In this document: positions 8,944-17,117 of the stretch, in pieces
Layout of the letters: every line of letters starts with the position of its first letter
Position numbering within the stretch: the first letter of the stretch is position 1
NCBI GenBank assembly: GCA_964649725.1
Contig: CAZYTM010000002.1
Span: 474,555-538,554 of the forward strand
Length of the DNA stretch: 64,000 nt
Direction of reading: 5' to 3'
Origin: CAZYTM01 sp964649725
Lineage (GTDB): Bacteria > Desulfobacterota > Desulfuromonadia > Geobacterales > Geobacteraceae
The notes under the pieces: generated by a model
Database searches by the model: none
Told to the model about the DNA's origin: nothing
Seen by the model: only the letters and a program-made list of their open reading frames with translations
Made by a program: the position numbers and the translations under genes

Positions 8944-11208
8944 ATGGGGATAAAACAGAAACTCATAATCGCATTCCTCGCCATCGCGCTCATCCCGACG
9001 ATTATTGCCGGGGTCTTTATCTATCACGATAGCTACACCAATCTGACCAACTCCTTTAACAACCACTTCACCCATGTAGCCAACATCCAGAAATCAAGAG
9101 TACAGACCCTGCTGGAGCTGTATGATAACGAGGTGCAGTTGATTGCCAGCAGGACCTATCTGCGGAGCAATCTGGCCAAATATGTCCAGACCCGTGATCC
9201 GGCAGTCAAGGCGATGCTGAACATCCAGCTGCTCGACTCGCTCAATTCGGTAAAGAATATCCACGAACTACTCATTCTCGACCTGGATGGTTCGATAGTC
9301 GCTTGCACTGACCCGGTCGAAAACCAGCAGAAATTGCAGGAGAAGTCATATTTCCGCGAGGGGTTGACCCGGTCGAGTTTTATCGATGTAACAAGAGACC
9401 GCCACAAAAATGAACTGATCACTGTCCTTACCGCGCCGATACAGTCTGGCAGCAAGATGGTCGGCATGCTGGTTATGGCGGTAAATGCCGCAGACCTGAT
9501 AAATATTGTCAATGACCATACCGGCCTTGGCGAGAGTGGCGAGACTACAGTTGCCAAACGGGATGCAAATGGTGATGCCCTGTTCATAGTGCCGCTGCGC
9601 CACGATGCGAACGCCGCCCTGAACCGGCGCATCTCTGCCGAATCGAGCAATTCACCTATCATCCAGGCGCTCCGTGGCAACGAAGGGATGTTCGACCATC
9701 TTTTGGATTACCAGAAGAATGAAGTCATAAGTGCCACCCGCTATATAGAGCGGACCGGCTGGGGGCTGGTGGTCAAGATCGACAAGGTGGAGGCGCTGGC
9801 GCCGCTCAACAGGCTCCGCAACATCCTCTTCGCCGTAGTGGGCGGCATATCCCTCCTGGTTGTAGCAGCAACACTGCTGCTGGCAGAGCGGGTCGCAGCC
9901 CCGTTGATAGCCCTCAGCGAAGCTGCTGTACAGGTCGGCCGAGGGAACCTGCACCAGCATATCGAGATCAACACTAAAGACGAGGTAGGCCTCCTGGCCA
10001 GGACCTTCAATGAAATGAGTGAAAGTCTCTACCAGGCAAGGGTGCAGATCGAGGAGAATCTGCAGCAGCTGGCAGCCAGTGAGGTAAGGTTCCGCTCCCT
10101 CTTCGAGGAGACCCCCAATATTCCGGTACAGGGGTATGACCGGGGGCATCGGGTCATCTACTGGAACCGTGCCAGTGAGCTCATGTATGGCTACAGCAAG
10201 ACCGAGGCCCTGGGGCGACGACTTGAGGAGTTGATCATCCCGCCACCGCTGCAGGATCTGGTGGCAAATGCTATAGACAACTGGATCAACGATGGCGAGC
10301 ATATCCCTGCCGGCGAACTCGATCTGATGCGCAAGGACGGTTCTCTGGTAACGGTCTATTCCAGCCATGTCATGATCACCAATCTGGCAGGCGAACCGGA
10401 GATGTTCTGTATCGACATCGACCTAAGCGAACGGAAGAAGGCCGAGGAAGCTGTCCGAAAATTGAACGCCGAACTGGAGGAGCGGGTCAACGACCGGTCA
10501 GCCCGGCTGCAGGAGTCGATCAGGGAGCTGGAGGGGTTCTGCTATGCCGTTTCCCATGACCTGCGAGCGCCGCTTGCCAGACTTCAGGGTTACAGCCAGG
10601 CCCTGCTGGAGGATTGCGCCGAACTGCTCAATGACCAGGGGCGGCATTATGTAGAGCGGATCGATGTTGCCAGCCGGCAATTGCGACAGACGGTGGATGC
10701 ACTCCTTGAATTGAATCGTCTCAGCCGGAACGAAATAAATTGGGTGGAATTCGACCTGAGTGAATTGGCCGCGGGCATTGCCGCAGAGATAGCTGCCGGC
10801 GAACCAGGACGGCAGGTCACATTCACCATCCAACCCGATATTCATGTCTATGCAGATCCTCGTCTGCTCAGTATCGTTCTGGAGAACCTGCTGAGTAACG
10901 CCTGGAAATTCACAACCCAAAAAAGTGTCGCCAACATCGAACTCGGTACTCTCTGGCATGATGGAGAGACTGCATATTTTGTCAGAGATAACGGCGCCGG
11001 TTTCGATATGCAGTTTAGTCACAAACTCTACCAGGCTTTCCAACGTCTCCATAGCCAGATCGAGTTCCCTGGCAGCGGGATCGGTCTCGCCACGGTGCAG
11101 CGGATCATCCTGCGCCATGGCGGCAAAATCTGGGCAGAGGGGAGAGTCGACCATGGTGCAACCTTCTATTTCACTATCGGCAATAATATGTCAGGAGCAA
11201 AGATATGA
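8944..11208 (+). CDS. Membrane sensor histidine kinase (Cache-HAMP-PAS-HisKA)
   Basis: 754 residues. A membrane span at about 6-28 is followed by an extracytoplasmic dCache-type sensor (about 35-290), a second span near 300, HAMP (320-375), PAS (385-500), a HisKA dimerisation domain with phospho-acceptor His538 in VSHDLRAP, and an ATPase domain with the N box (LLSNAWKF), G1 (DNGAGF) and G2 (GSGIGLATV). AGAAGG sits six bases before the chosen ATG. The gene overlaps the following receiver gene by four bases, so that protein is its likely partner. The ligand is unknown; Cache domains usually bind small organic molecules. The kinase half resembles phytochrome-type kinases that use Rcp1-like receivers. 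Confidence 0.93.
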   Translation: MGIKQKLIIAFLAIALIPTIIAGVFIYHDSYTNLTNSFNNHFTHVANIQKSRVQTLLELYDNEVQLIASRTYLRSNLAKYVQTRDPAVKAMLNIQLLDSLNSVKNIHELLILDLDGSIVACTDPVENQQKLQEKSYFREGLTRSSFIDVTRDRHKNELITVLTAPIQSGSKMVGMLVMAVNAADLINIVNDHTGLGESGETTVAKRDANGDALFIVPLRHDANAALNRRISAESSNSPIIQALRGNEGMFDHLLDYQKNEVISATRYIERTGWGLVVKIDKVEALAPLNRLRNILFAVVGGISLLVVAATLLLAERVAAPLIALSEAAVQVGRGNLHQHIEINTKDEVGLLARTFNEMSESLYQARVQIEENLQQLAASEVRFRSLFEETPNIPVQGYDRGHRVIYWNRASELMYGYSKTEALGRRLEELIIPPPLQDLVANAIDNWINDGEHIPAGELDLMRKDGSLVTVYSSHVMITNLAGEPEMFCIDIDLSERKKAEEAVRKLNAELEERVNDRSARLQESIRELEGFCYAVSHDLRAPLARLQGYSQALLEDCAELLNDQGRHYVERIDVASRQLRQTVDALLELNRLSRNEINWVEFDLSELAAGIAAEIAAGEPGRQVTFTIQPDIHVYADPRLLSIVLENLLSNAWKFTTQKSVANIELGTLWHDGETAYFVRDNGAGFDMQFSHKLYQAFQRLHSQIEFPGSGIGLATVQRIILRHGGKIWAEGRVDHGATFYFTIGNNMSGAKI

Positions 11209-11600
11209 ACGATAACAACATCCTGCTGGTTGAAGACAATGTCGACGACGAGTTTCTTACCCTCCGGACCCTTGCCAAAAGCGGCTTTAGCAAGGTCGAA
11301 GTGGTGCGGGACGGTGTAGAAGCGCTGGAATACCTCTTTGGCAACGAAGGGGAGGCTCTCCAGATACCCGGCTTTATCCTCCTCGACCTGAAACTCCCCA
11401 AGATTGACGGCATCGAAGTCCTCCAGGCAATCCGCAATAATCCCAGCACCGCTGCCGTGCCGGTCCTCATAATAAGCTCTTCGCGGGAGCCTTCCGATTA
11501 CGACCGCTGCAGGGTTCTTGGGGTCAGGGTGTTTCTCAACAAGCCACTGGAATCCCAGGAACTGGAACAGGGATTACGGCTGATGGATATCATCAGGTGA
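11205..11600 (+). CDS. Single-domain response regulator, Rcp1-like
   Basis: A 131-residue stand-alone receiver domain. The acidic pocket Glu10/Asp11, the phospho-acceptor Asp61 in LLDLKLP and the Lys in LNKPLE are present. There is no output domain, so it must act through protein contacts or phosphorelay. The ATGA overlap with the upstream kinase gene marks a cognate pair. Confidence 0.94.
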   Translation: MNDNNILLVEDNVDDEFLTLRTLAKSGFSKVEVVRDGVEALEYLFGNEGEALQIPGFILLDLKLPKIDGIEVLQAIRNNPSTAAVPVLIISSSREPSDYDRCRVLGVRVFLNKPLESQELEQGLRLMDIIR

Positions 11601-11852
11601 TACGGAGTTTCACCACCTCTGACCGTCAAATCCCGTCTTTACATAACTACGACACCGTTGCTGCCGTCGACCCTTCAGTCACTGCTCATAACCATGCCGA
11701 TAGCAGGTCATCCGGCAGAGCTCGAGCGGCGTCGCTCCGAACCGGCAAGAAGCACCTTTTACAGCCATGGCCGTCACTAATGAAGAATCGAAATTCTCCT
11801 TGACCTGCCAAACAAAAGTATTATTATCTTTCACATCATCCTGAAACATATT

Positions 11853-11868
11853 TGGCACACAACTTGTT
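11853..11868 (+). promoter_or_regulatory. Possible sigma-54 promoter
   Basis: TGGCAC, five bases, then TTGTT, close to the -24/-12 consensus but with T for C in the -12 element. It lies 45 bases upstream of the DUF4388 gene start, and Geobacter uses sigma-54 widely. The rest of the gap 11601-11852 shows no gene. Motif match only; no activator site was identified. Confidence 0.4.
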
Positions 11869-11913
11869 TCTTTACAGTTGGAATTTCAGTGCAATACAGT
11901 TATGGAGTTGGTC

Positions 11914-12621
11914 ATGGCAACAGATTCACCCACGAAAGGGGCCGTGCTTGGCTTTGAAGGTGCAATTGCCGGCCTGCCACTTTCGGATGTTATCCAGCTG
12001 AAAGGTCATAACCGCTTCTCCGGCTGCATTACAGTCGAATACGATCAGTCCCAGGGGGCCATCTTTTTCCGCGACGGGGAAATCATCCATGCCGAGCTGG
12101 GGCAGACTACGGGTGAGGATGCGGTCTATGCCATCATCAGCTGGCCGGGAGGGAAATTTTCGATCCAATCCAAAGTTACCACCACCAGCCGTACCATTAC
12201 CCAGAATATCAACTATCTCCTCCTGGAGGCGCACCGCCGCCTTGACGAGGGGCTGATAGTACCCCCGCCGGCAAGCAACAGCAGTTCCTTACGGAGAAGA
12301 AACAGCATTGCGGAAAAGATCATGCGGATCAGCGGCGTTACCTATGCAACCATCTCCGACAAACAGGGTAATCCGCTGGAGGACGACAGCTTCGAAGCAA
12401 AAAGCCTGGCCGAAAAGGGTCTTGCACTGGCAGGCAGCGGCAATCAGCTCGGCGAACTGTTCGGTGTCGGTGAAGCAAGATCGGTAGCCTTTCAGGACAT
12501 TAACTTCCATCTCCTCATGTTTGAATCCCGTAACCACTATCTCACCGTGGCAATAAAAGGTGACAGCCAACTCGCTACGGTAGAGGCGGATATCCGTTCC
12601 ACCCTCAGTGGGAAAAAATAG
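11914..12621 (+). CDS. DUF4388 (PATAN) protein with Roadblock-like C-terminus
   Basis: 235 residues from an ATG with GGAG six bases upstream (a TTG start at 11878 is less likely). The N-terminal part, with GFEGAIAGLPLSDVIQL and FFRDGEIIHAELG, is a DUF4388/PATAN domain, common in delta-proteobacterial signalling proteins. The C-terminal part from about residue 125 reads like a Roadblock/LC7 fold (ISGVTYATISDKQGNPL). Such proteins are thought to regulate small Ras-like GTPases or connect to two-component systems. The next gene, nine bases downstream, is a second Roadblock-like protein, so the two probably act together. No MglA-type GTPase gene is adjacent. Confidence 0.85.
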   Translation: MATDSPTKGAVLGFEGAIAGLPLSDVIQLKGHNRFSGCITVEYDQSQGAIFFRDGEIIHAELGQTTGEDAVYAIISWPGGKFSIQSKVTTTSRTITQNINYLLLEAHRRLDEGLIVPPPASNSSSLRRRNSIAEKIMRISGVTYATISDKQGNPLEDDSFEAKSLAEKGLALAGSGNQLGELFGVGEARSVAFQDINFHLLMFESRNHYLTVAIKGDSQLATVEADIRSTLSGKK

Positions 12622-12630
12622 GGCATTATT

Positions 12631-13311
12631 ATGCAGACGGTATTGCAGCAGATAAATACCCTCCCGGATGTCATAGGCAGTATCCTCTGTAACAGCAAAG
12701 GCCAACTGCTGGCCCATGCTTTCCCGCCGCTGTTCGACGAGACAATCCTGACCAAGGCAGCTGCAGTGATTGCCGAGGGGCCGCTCAGTCAAGCACAATC
12801 GGTCTCTGCCGGCATGCTCGACCTCCGCTATGGTGAAGGCCGGGTTATAGCCCGCAAACTCGAGGGGGGTGTGCTGATGGTGCTCTGCACCAAGTCGATC
12901 AACCCCCAGGTCCTCACCATCTCCCTGAATGTCGCCCGCAACCGCCTGGAACCGCTGCTGGCAGAGCACTCCTTGCCGGCCGAAGCAGCATCGCCTGGCG
13001 TTGAGACTACTCTGCAGAGCATAGTACTGAGCGCCAGCCACCTTGACAACAGCAGAGCAAGTCAGAGCTTCAATCAGCTCGGCATGGTAGGTATCAACCA
13101 CAACATGGCCAAGCGGATCATGGACTGCTTCGCCATCGGTACATGCAAAAAACTTACCCTGACCAACCAGGCGACTGGCCTAAGCGGTTCGTTCCCGATC
13201 ATGATCATTAATGATGAAGAGAGCAAGTTTGACGACAAGATCATCCTCAGCCCCTCATTCGAGAAAAAACTGCAGGCCAGTGCCGGCGATTCCATCATTG
13301 TGACCCTCTGA
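12631..13311 (+). CDS. Roadblock/LC7-like protein
   Basis: 226 residues. The first 110 fit a Roadblock/LC7 domain (GSILCNSKGQLLAHAF, then a hydrophobic pattern ending in the helix NVARNRLEPLL). The C-terminal 80 residues form a separate unrecognised domain. No membrane span. It follows the DUF4388 gene after nine bases, in one transcript. MglB-type Roadblock proteins regulate the MglA GTPase in polarity and motility; whether this pair does so is inference. Confidence 0.78.
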   Translation: MQTVLQQINTLPDVIGSILCNSKGQLLAHAFPPLFDETILTKAAAVIAEGPLSQAQSVSAGMLDLRYGEGRVIARKLEGGVLMVLCTKSINPQVLTISLNVARNRLEPLLAEHSLPAEAASPGVETTLQSIVLSASHLDNSRASQSFNQLGMVGINHNMAKRIMDCFAIGTCKKLTLTNQATGLSGSFPIMIINDEESKFDDKIILSPSFEKKLQASAGDSIIVTL

Positions 13312-13655
13312 TCCTTCGCGAAAAGACCCCCTTGCGGCTAACCCCTTGCAGATAGATGCTCCAGACTGTCGTGTCAAATTATTGTTGCGCGCCATGCCTC
13401 TTTCCTGGGCAAAGGGGTATTTAGCAAATAAAATCCACCCATATCCCCCTGCAGAAAGCGGCTTTTCCACAGAATTATCAACATCATTTGTGGATGAATA
13501 GTTCACTGTCAGAGGCTTAAGGAATCTATCTAGATAATTATCCACCCTTAGAGAATATTCTTCACTAATGCAGATATTTGACACTCTCGGACTGCTCTTC
13601 CCCCGGGGATTATTACCTGGAGGAGGGCCTTGACAACCTTTCGACTGATTTCCAG

Positions 13656-13684
13656 TTGACATCTGCAGAGACGAAAATTAAAGT
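13656..13684 (+). promoter_or_regulatory. Sigma-70-type promoter of the CtpA gene
   Basis: TTGACA at 13656-13661, a 17-base spacer, then TAAAGT at 13679-13684, about 54 bases ahead of the protease start. The 425-base gap 13312-13737 in which it lies shows no coding sequence on either strand that looks real. Confidence 0.55.
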
Positions 13685-13737
13685 GATAAGATAGATAGCT
13701 GCCCTGTCAGCAGTTGCCTGAAGGAGGCTTCACCGAG

Positions 13738-15072
13738 ATGGTTGGACCTAGCAAGAAAACCCTGTTTCTCCTGTGCACCCTTGTACTGCTGGCTGTCGGC
13801 GCTCCTGCAGCGCTGCAATACAGACATGCCGCCGCAGAGAAAGGGTTTCACGATTATATCAAGATGTTCAAGGAAGTGCTGTCGATCGTCAAGAAGAGCT
13901 ATGTTGAAGAGGTCGACGAAAAAAAACTTATCCAGGGTGCCATCGGCGGGATGCTTTCCACTCTTGACCCCCATAATGCCTATCTCCCCCCTGAACCGTT
14001 CAAGGAGATGAAGGTGCAGATGTCCGGAAGCTTCGGCGGGATCGGCATCGAGATATCCATCAAGGATGACCGCCTCATCGTTGTCGCTCCGATCGACGAC
14101 ACACCGGCGTTCCGGGCCGGGATCAAGACCAATGACCATATCTGGAAGATTGACGACAAACTTACCCGTGGGTTGAAGATCAATGAAGCAGTCAATCTGA
14201 TGCGTGGCGAAAAGGGGACCAAAGTGACCCTCACGATCCGCCGCGATGATTCTGACAAACCGCTGGTATTCCCTCTGGTCAGGGATATCATCCAGACCAA
14301 GAGCCTGCGCGCCAGGACACTCGCCCCCGGTTACGGTTATGTCAAGCTCAACATATTCCAGGAGCGGACCGGTGAGGACCTGACCAGGGCGTTGCAGATA
14401 CTGCAGGCGGAGAATGGTGGACCGCTCAAAGGGCTGGTCCTCGACCTGCGCAACAACCCAGGTGGACTGCTGGAACCGGCCGTTGCTGTGGCCGGACGCT
14501 TTATCGGTGAACGGCTCGACAATGGCCTGGTCGTCTCCATCAAGGGGCGCAATGCGAACGAGACAAAAGACTTATCTGCCAGCATCGGTGACAAAGAGCC
14601 CCGCTACCCGATGGTGGTCCTTATCAACGGCGGCAGCGCCAGCGCCTCGGAAATTGTCGCCGGCGCCCTGCAGGATCACAAACGGGCCGTGATCATGGGG
14701 ACCCAGAGTTTCGGCAAGGGCTCGGTTCAGTCTGTCATACCGCTTCCTGGTGGTGCAGGCCTTAAGCTCACCACAGCCCGCTATTATACCCCCAAAGGGC
14801 GCTCCATCCAGGCCAAGGGGATCACGCCGGATATCATCGTCAGCAGGGTCCGCCCACTTACCAGCATGGCACACCCTGAACTGCCCTTCCGGGAAAAAGA
14901 CCTGGAACGGCATATAGTAAACGGCAACCCTGACAAGGGGGAGGTGAAACCTGTCGAGCAGAAACCGGGTGGCATGCCGGACAATACCCTCACCAATGAC
15001 TTCACCCTTTATCGGGCGCTGGAACTTCTGCAGAGCCTCGAAACCATGAACCGCCTCGCACCGAAGCGCTGA
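13738..15072 (+). CDS. Carboxy-terminal processing protease (S41, CtpA)
   Basis: 444 residues from an ATG with AAGGAGG ten bases upstream; an earlier TTG at 13714 lacks such a site. A signal anchor covers about residues 5-28. A PDZ domain (about 95-175) recognises C-termini, and the S41 catalytic core follows with the serine motif SASASEIVAG and the lysine in SFGKGSVQ, forming the Ser/Lys dyad. It cuts periplasmic proteins from the C-terminal side. The tail after about 370 is a low-complexity linker plus a short helix. The gene is alone in its transcript and has a near-consensus promoter. Confidence 0.94.
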   Translation: MVGPSKKTLFLLCTLVLLAVGAPAALQYRHAAAEKGFHDYIKMFKEVLSIVKKSYVEEVDEKKLIQGAIGGMLSTLDPHNAYLPPEPFKEMKVQMSGSFGGIGIEISIKDDRLIVVAPIDDTPAFRAGIKTNDHIWKIDDKLTRGLKINEAVNLMRGEKGTKVTLTIRRDDSDKPLVFPLVRDIIQTKSLRARTLAPGYGYVKLNIFQERTGEDLTRALQILQAENGGPLKGLVLDLRNNPGGLLEPAVAVAGRFIGERLDNGLVVSIKGRNANETKDLSASIGDKEPRYPMVVLINGGSASASEIVAGALQDHKRAVIMGTQSFGKGSVQSVIPLPGGAGLKLTTARYYTPKGRSIQAKGITPDIIVSRVRPLTSMAHPELPFREKDLERHIVNGNPDKGEVKPVEQKPGGMPDNTLTNDFTLYRALELLQSLETMNRLAPKR

Positions 15073-15385
15073 TAACCCAGCACCGCTCTTTCTGATCTCC
15101 TATTACTATCAGAATGGCTGTGCAGAAACTGATACCCTGTAAATCCTCATCTGACAAGCCTCTGCGGCTTTTCCATAACAGCCTGTGCAAATTCAGTACA
15201 GCTTTTAATTGAAATCTCATTTCATTTCCACCTCAACCCTATCCGCGTAATCCCCAGCCAGGTGCAATTTCATCAGCAATTTTCGACCCATGCCAAATTC
15301 TGGTACTCCCCTTGTAATAGCAATAGTCAAATGTTGAATATTCAATCGCCACCGTCTGGACGGTCGGCATGCTGAGGAGGATATC
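15073..15385. other. Intergenic region with weak -24/-12-like motif
   Basis: About 310 bases with no gene. TGGTAC, five bases, TTGTA at 15301-15316 resembles a sigma-54 promoter with two mismatches. A GAGGAG ribosome site lies at the downstream end before the next gene. Confidence 0.3.
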
Positions 15386-15856
15386 ATGGGACAGAGATAC
15401 TTGAACCAAGCAGAGAAGAGCAGCAGCTACCAGTTCCGCCTTATGGAAGTAGCGGTGATAAGACGGGGCGATAGTGGCGAAGCGGTACTGTTCCAGCCGT
15501 TAGCAGTTGACAATCATGAAGAGACCCTCCGCTTTGTGCGGGAAAATCTGAAAAGCTTCATCGATAACGTAAAGAAAATAAATAGAACCAGAGCTCTCCC
15601 GCGGCAGACAAAAGCACTCCCGGCCGAAACCGTGGTCGATGCCGCAGGACCTCTCTTCGCCGCCATCAACAACAAGGTGCCGCCAGGTTTCTTCGAGAAG
15701 CTCTCCGGCCCGGTCCGAAAATCGCTCCTCGAGATAGCGATGCGCCGCTATAGAAACGACAAGGCTTCGGTATGCAAGGTGTTGAGTATAGACAGCGACT
15801 ATCTGGAAAAGGAAATGCTGGCATGCGGTCTTTCCCACGACAACAAGGCCGCGTGA
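15386..15856 (+). CDS. Hypothetical protein with Fis-type helix-turn-helix-like C-terminus
   Basis: 156 residues, strong GAGGAG ribosome site. The N-terminal part is not recognised. Residues about 108-150 (VRKSLLEIAMRRYRNDKASV and on to YLEKEMLACGL) follow the spacing of the Fis-family DNA-binding helix-turn-helix found at the ends of sigma-54 activators, though several consensus residues differ. No AAA+ domain is present, so if it binds DNA it does so as a small regulator. A perfect intrinsic terminator follows the stop by a few bases. Confidence 0.7.
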   Translation: MGQRYLNQAEKSSSYQFRLMEVAVIRRGDSGEAVLFQPLAVDNHEETLRFVRENLKSFIDNVKKINRTRALPRQTKALPAETVVDAAGPLFAAINNKVPPGFFEKLSGPVRKSLLEIAMRRYRNDKASVCKVLSIDSDYLEKEMLACGLSHDNKAA

Positions 15857-15860
15857 TTAA

Positions 15861-15898
15861 TAGGGGGGGAGCCCCTCCTCTCCCCCCCTATCTTTTTT
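15861..15898 (+). terminator. Intrinsic terminator, copy 1
   Basis: Ten-bp perfect stem of seven G-C pairs with A/T ends, ten-base loop, followed by TCTTTTTT. It ends the Fis-like gene. Confidence 0.92.
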
Positions 15899-15983
15899 CA
15901 TCAACTCCGGCCGGGTAACCGGCCTGACCATAGCACACCAGTTTCGCAACATGTGGTCTTTCGGGACAAGGGCCGCATGCTTA

Positions 15984-16022
15984 ATGGGGGGGGAGCCCCT
16001 CCTCTCCCCCCCCATCTTTTTT
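15984..16022 (+). terminator. Intrinsic terminator, copy 2
   Basis: Eleven-bp stem with eight G-C pairs, loop identical to copy 1, followed by CTTTTTT. It lies about 100 bases ahead of miaA and would stop read-through. Confidence 0.88.
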
Positions 16023-16120
16023 CAATCCCTGATCAGGCAGGGCCGGAAATGGAATCTGGCCCTTTTCATTTTGACAAAACGCCTCAGCTGCGGGTAAAGT
16101 ATGGCCGCGAAGGAGATATC

Positions 16121-17032
16121 GTGGCGTACAACCTGCTCGTCATACTAGGCCCGACCGCCTCGGGGAAGACCCGTCTAGGGGTCGAACTGGCCCGTCGCTG
16201 CAACGGCGAGATCATATCGGCTGATTCACGCCAGGTCTATCGCGGCATGGATATCGGTACCGGCAAGGACCTTGCTGAATATGGCGAAATCCCCCATCAC
16301 CTGATCGACATCATCGAACCGACTGATGAATTCAACCTTTTCCTCTTCCAACGTCACTTTCTGCAGGCATTCGCCACCATCCGGGAGCATGCCGGGATGC
16401 CGCTCCTGGTGGGGGGGACCGGTCTTTACCTGGATGCGGTGCTGCAGGGGTATCGGTTACTGGAGGTACCGGAGAATCTCCGCTTGCGGCAGGAGCTGGC
16501 AGAACTCACCATGGCAGAGCTGGCCGAACGACTGCGCCAACTCTCCTTAAGGCTGCATAACAGTACCGACCTGCTGCATCGGGACCGCCTGCTGCGGGCT
16601 ATAGAGATCGCCGCCTATGAAAAGGAGCATCCCCCAGAACCGCTCCCTGACATCCGGCCATTAGTGCTCGGTATCCGCTGGGAGCGGCAACAGCTGAAAG
16701 AGCGGATCACTGCCCGGCTCAAAGCACGCCTCGCCCAGGGGATGCTCGAGGAGGTGGCAGCTCTTCATGCCAACGGCATCCCCTGGGAGAAGCTCGACTT
16801 TTTCGGCCTCGAATACCGTTATCTGGCGCTTCACCTCCAGGGGAAGCTGAACCGGAACGATATGCTGCAAAAGTTGAACAGCGCCATTCACGACTTTGCC
16901 AAACGCCAGGAGAGCTGGTTCAGGCGCATGGAGCGGAACGGCATCCATATCAACTGGCTCGACGGCGGCGGCGATCCGTTGACAGAGGCGCTTAAGCTTC
17001 TGGAATTACTTGACAGGGGCGAACCACGCTAG
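16121..17032 (+). CDS. miaA: tRNA dimethylallyltransferase
   Basis: 303 residues from a GTG start with GAAGGAG five bases upstream. It transfers a dimethylallyl group to A37 of tRNAs reading U-starting codons. The P-loop GPTASGKT is at residues 9-16, followed by ISADSRQVYRGMDIGTGK and the GGTGLYLDAVLQG region, all MiaA signatures. It is close to the usual 300-residue length. The GTGKDL variant suggests the second MiaA paralogue type seen in Geobacter; this subgroup call is tentative. An in-frame extension upstream would run through the terminator repeat and was rejected. Confidence 0.9.
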   Translation: MAYNLLVILGPTASGKTRLGVELARRCNGEIISADSRQVYRGMDIGTGKDLAEYGEIPHHLIDIIEPTDEFNLFLFQRHFLQAFATIREHAGMPLLVGGTGLYLDAVLQGYRLLEVPENLRLRQELAELTMAELAERLRQLSLRLHNSTDLLHRDRLLRAIEIAAYEKEHPPEPLPDIRPLVLGIRWERQQLKERITARLKARLAQGMLEEVAALHANGIPWEKLDFFGLEYRYLALHLQGKLNRNDMLQKLNSAIHDFAKRQESWFRRMERNGIHINWLDGGGDPLTEALKLLELLDRGEPR

Positions 17033-17117
17033 TACAAGCGGCCCCTCACCATATCGCCCCCTGGTGAGCCCCTGAGCATGACTGCAGTTCCGCATACTGA
17101 CAGGCCGAGGAGTACGG

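Larger units (their letters stand above)
15843..16024. repeat. Tandem duplication of gene end plus terminator
   Basis: The segment holding the last codons of the Fis-like gene and its terminator (about 15843-15900) recurs at about 15965-16024: a similar GACAA..GGCCGC stretch, then an identical hairpin loop (GCCCCTCCTC), then ATCTTTTTTCA. The second copy has one more G-C pair in the stem. This is a local segmental duplication. Confidence 0.85.

Noticed and set aside
12289..13101. Long minus-strand frame of 270 codons
   Set aside because: Lies antisense to the DUF4388 and Roadblock genes, has no ribosome site and no domain pattern; explained by the codon bias of the real genes.
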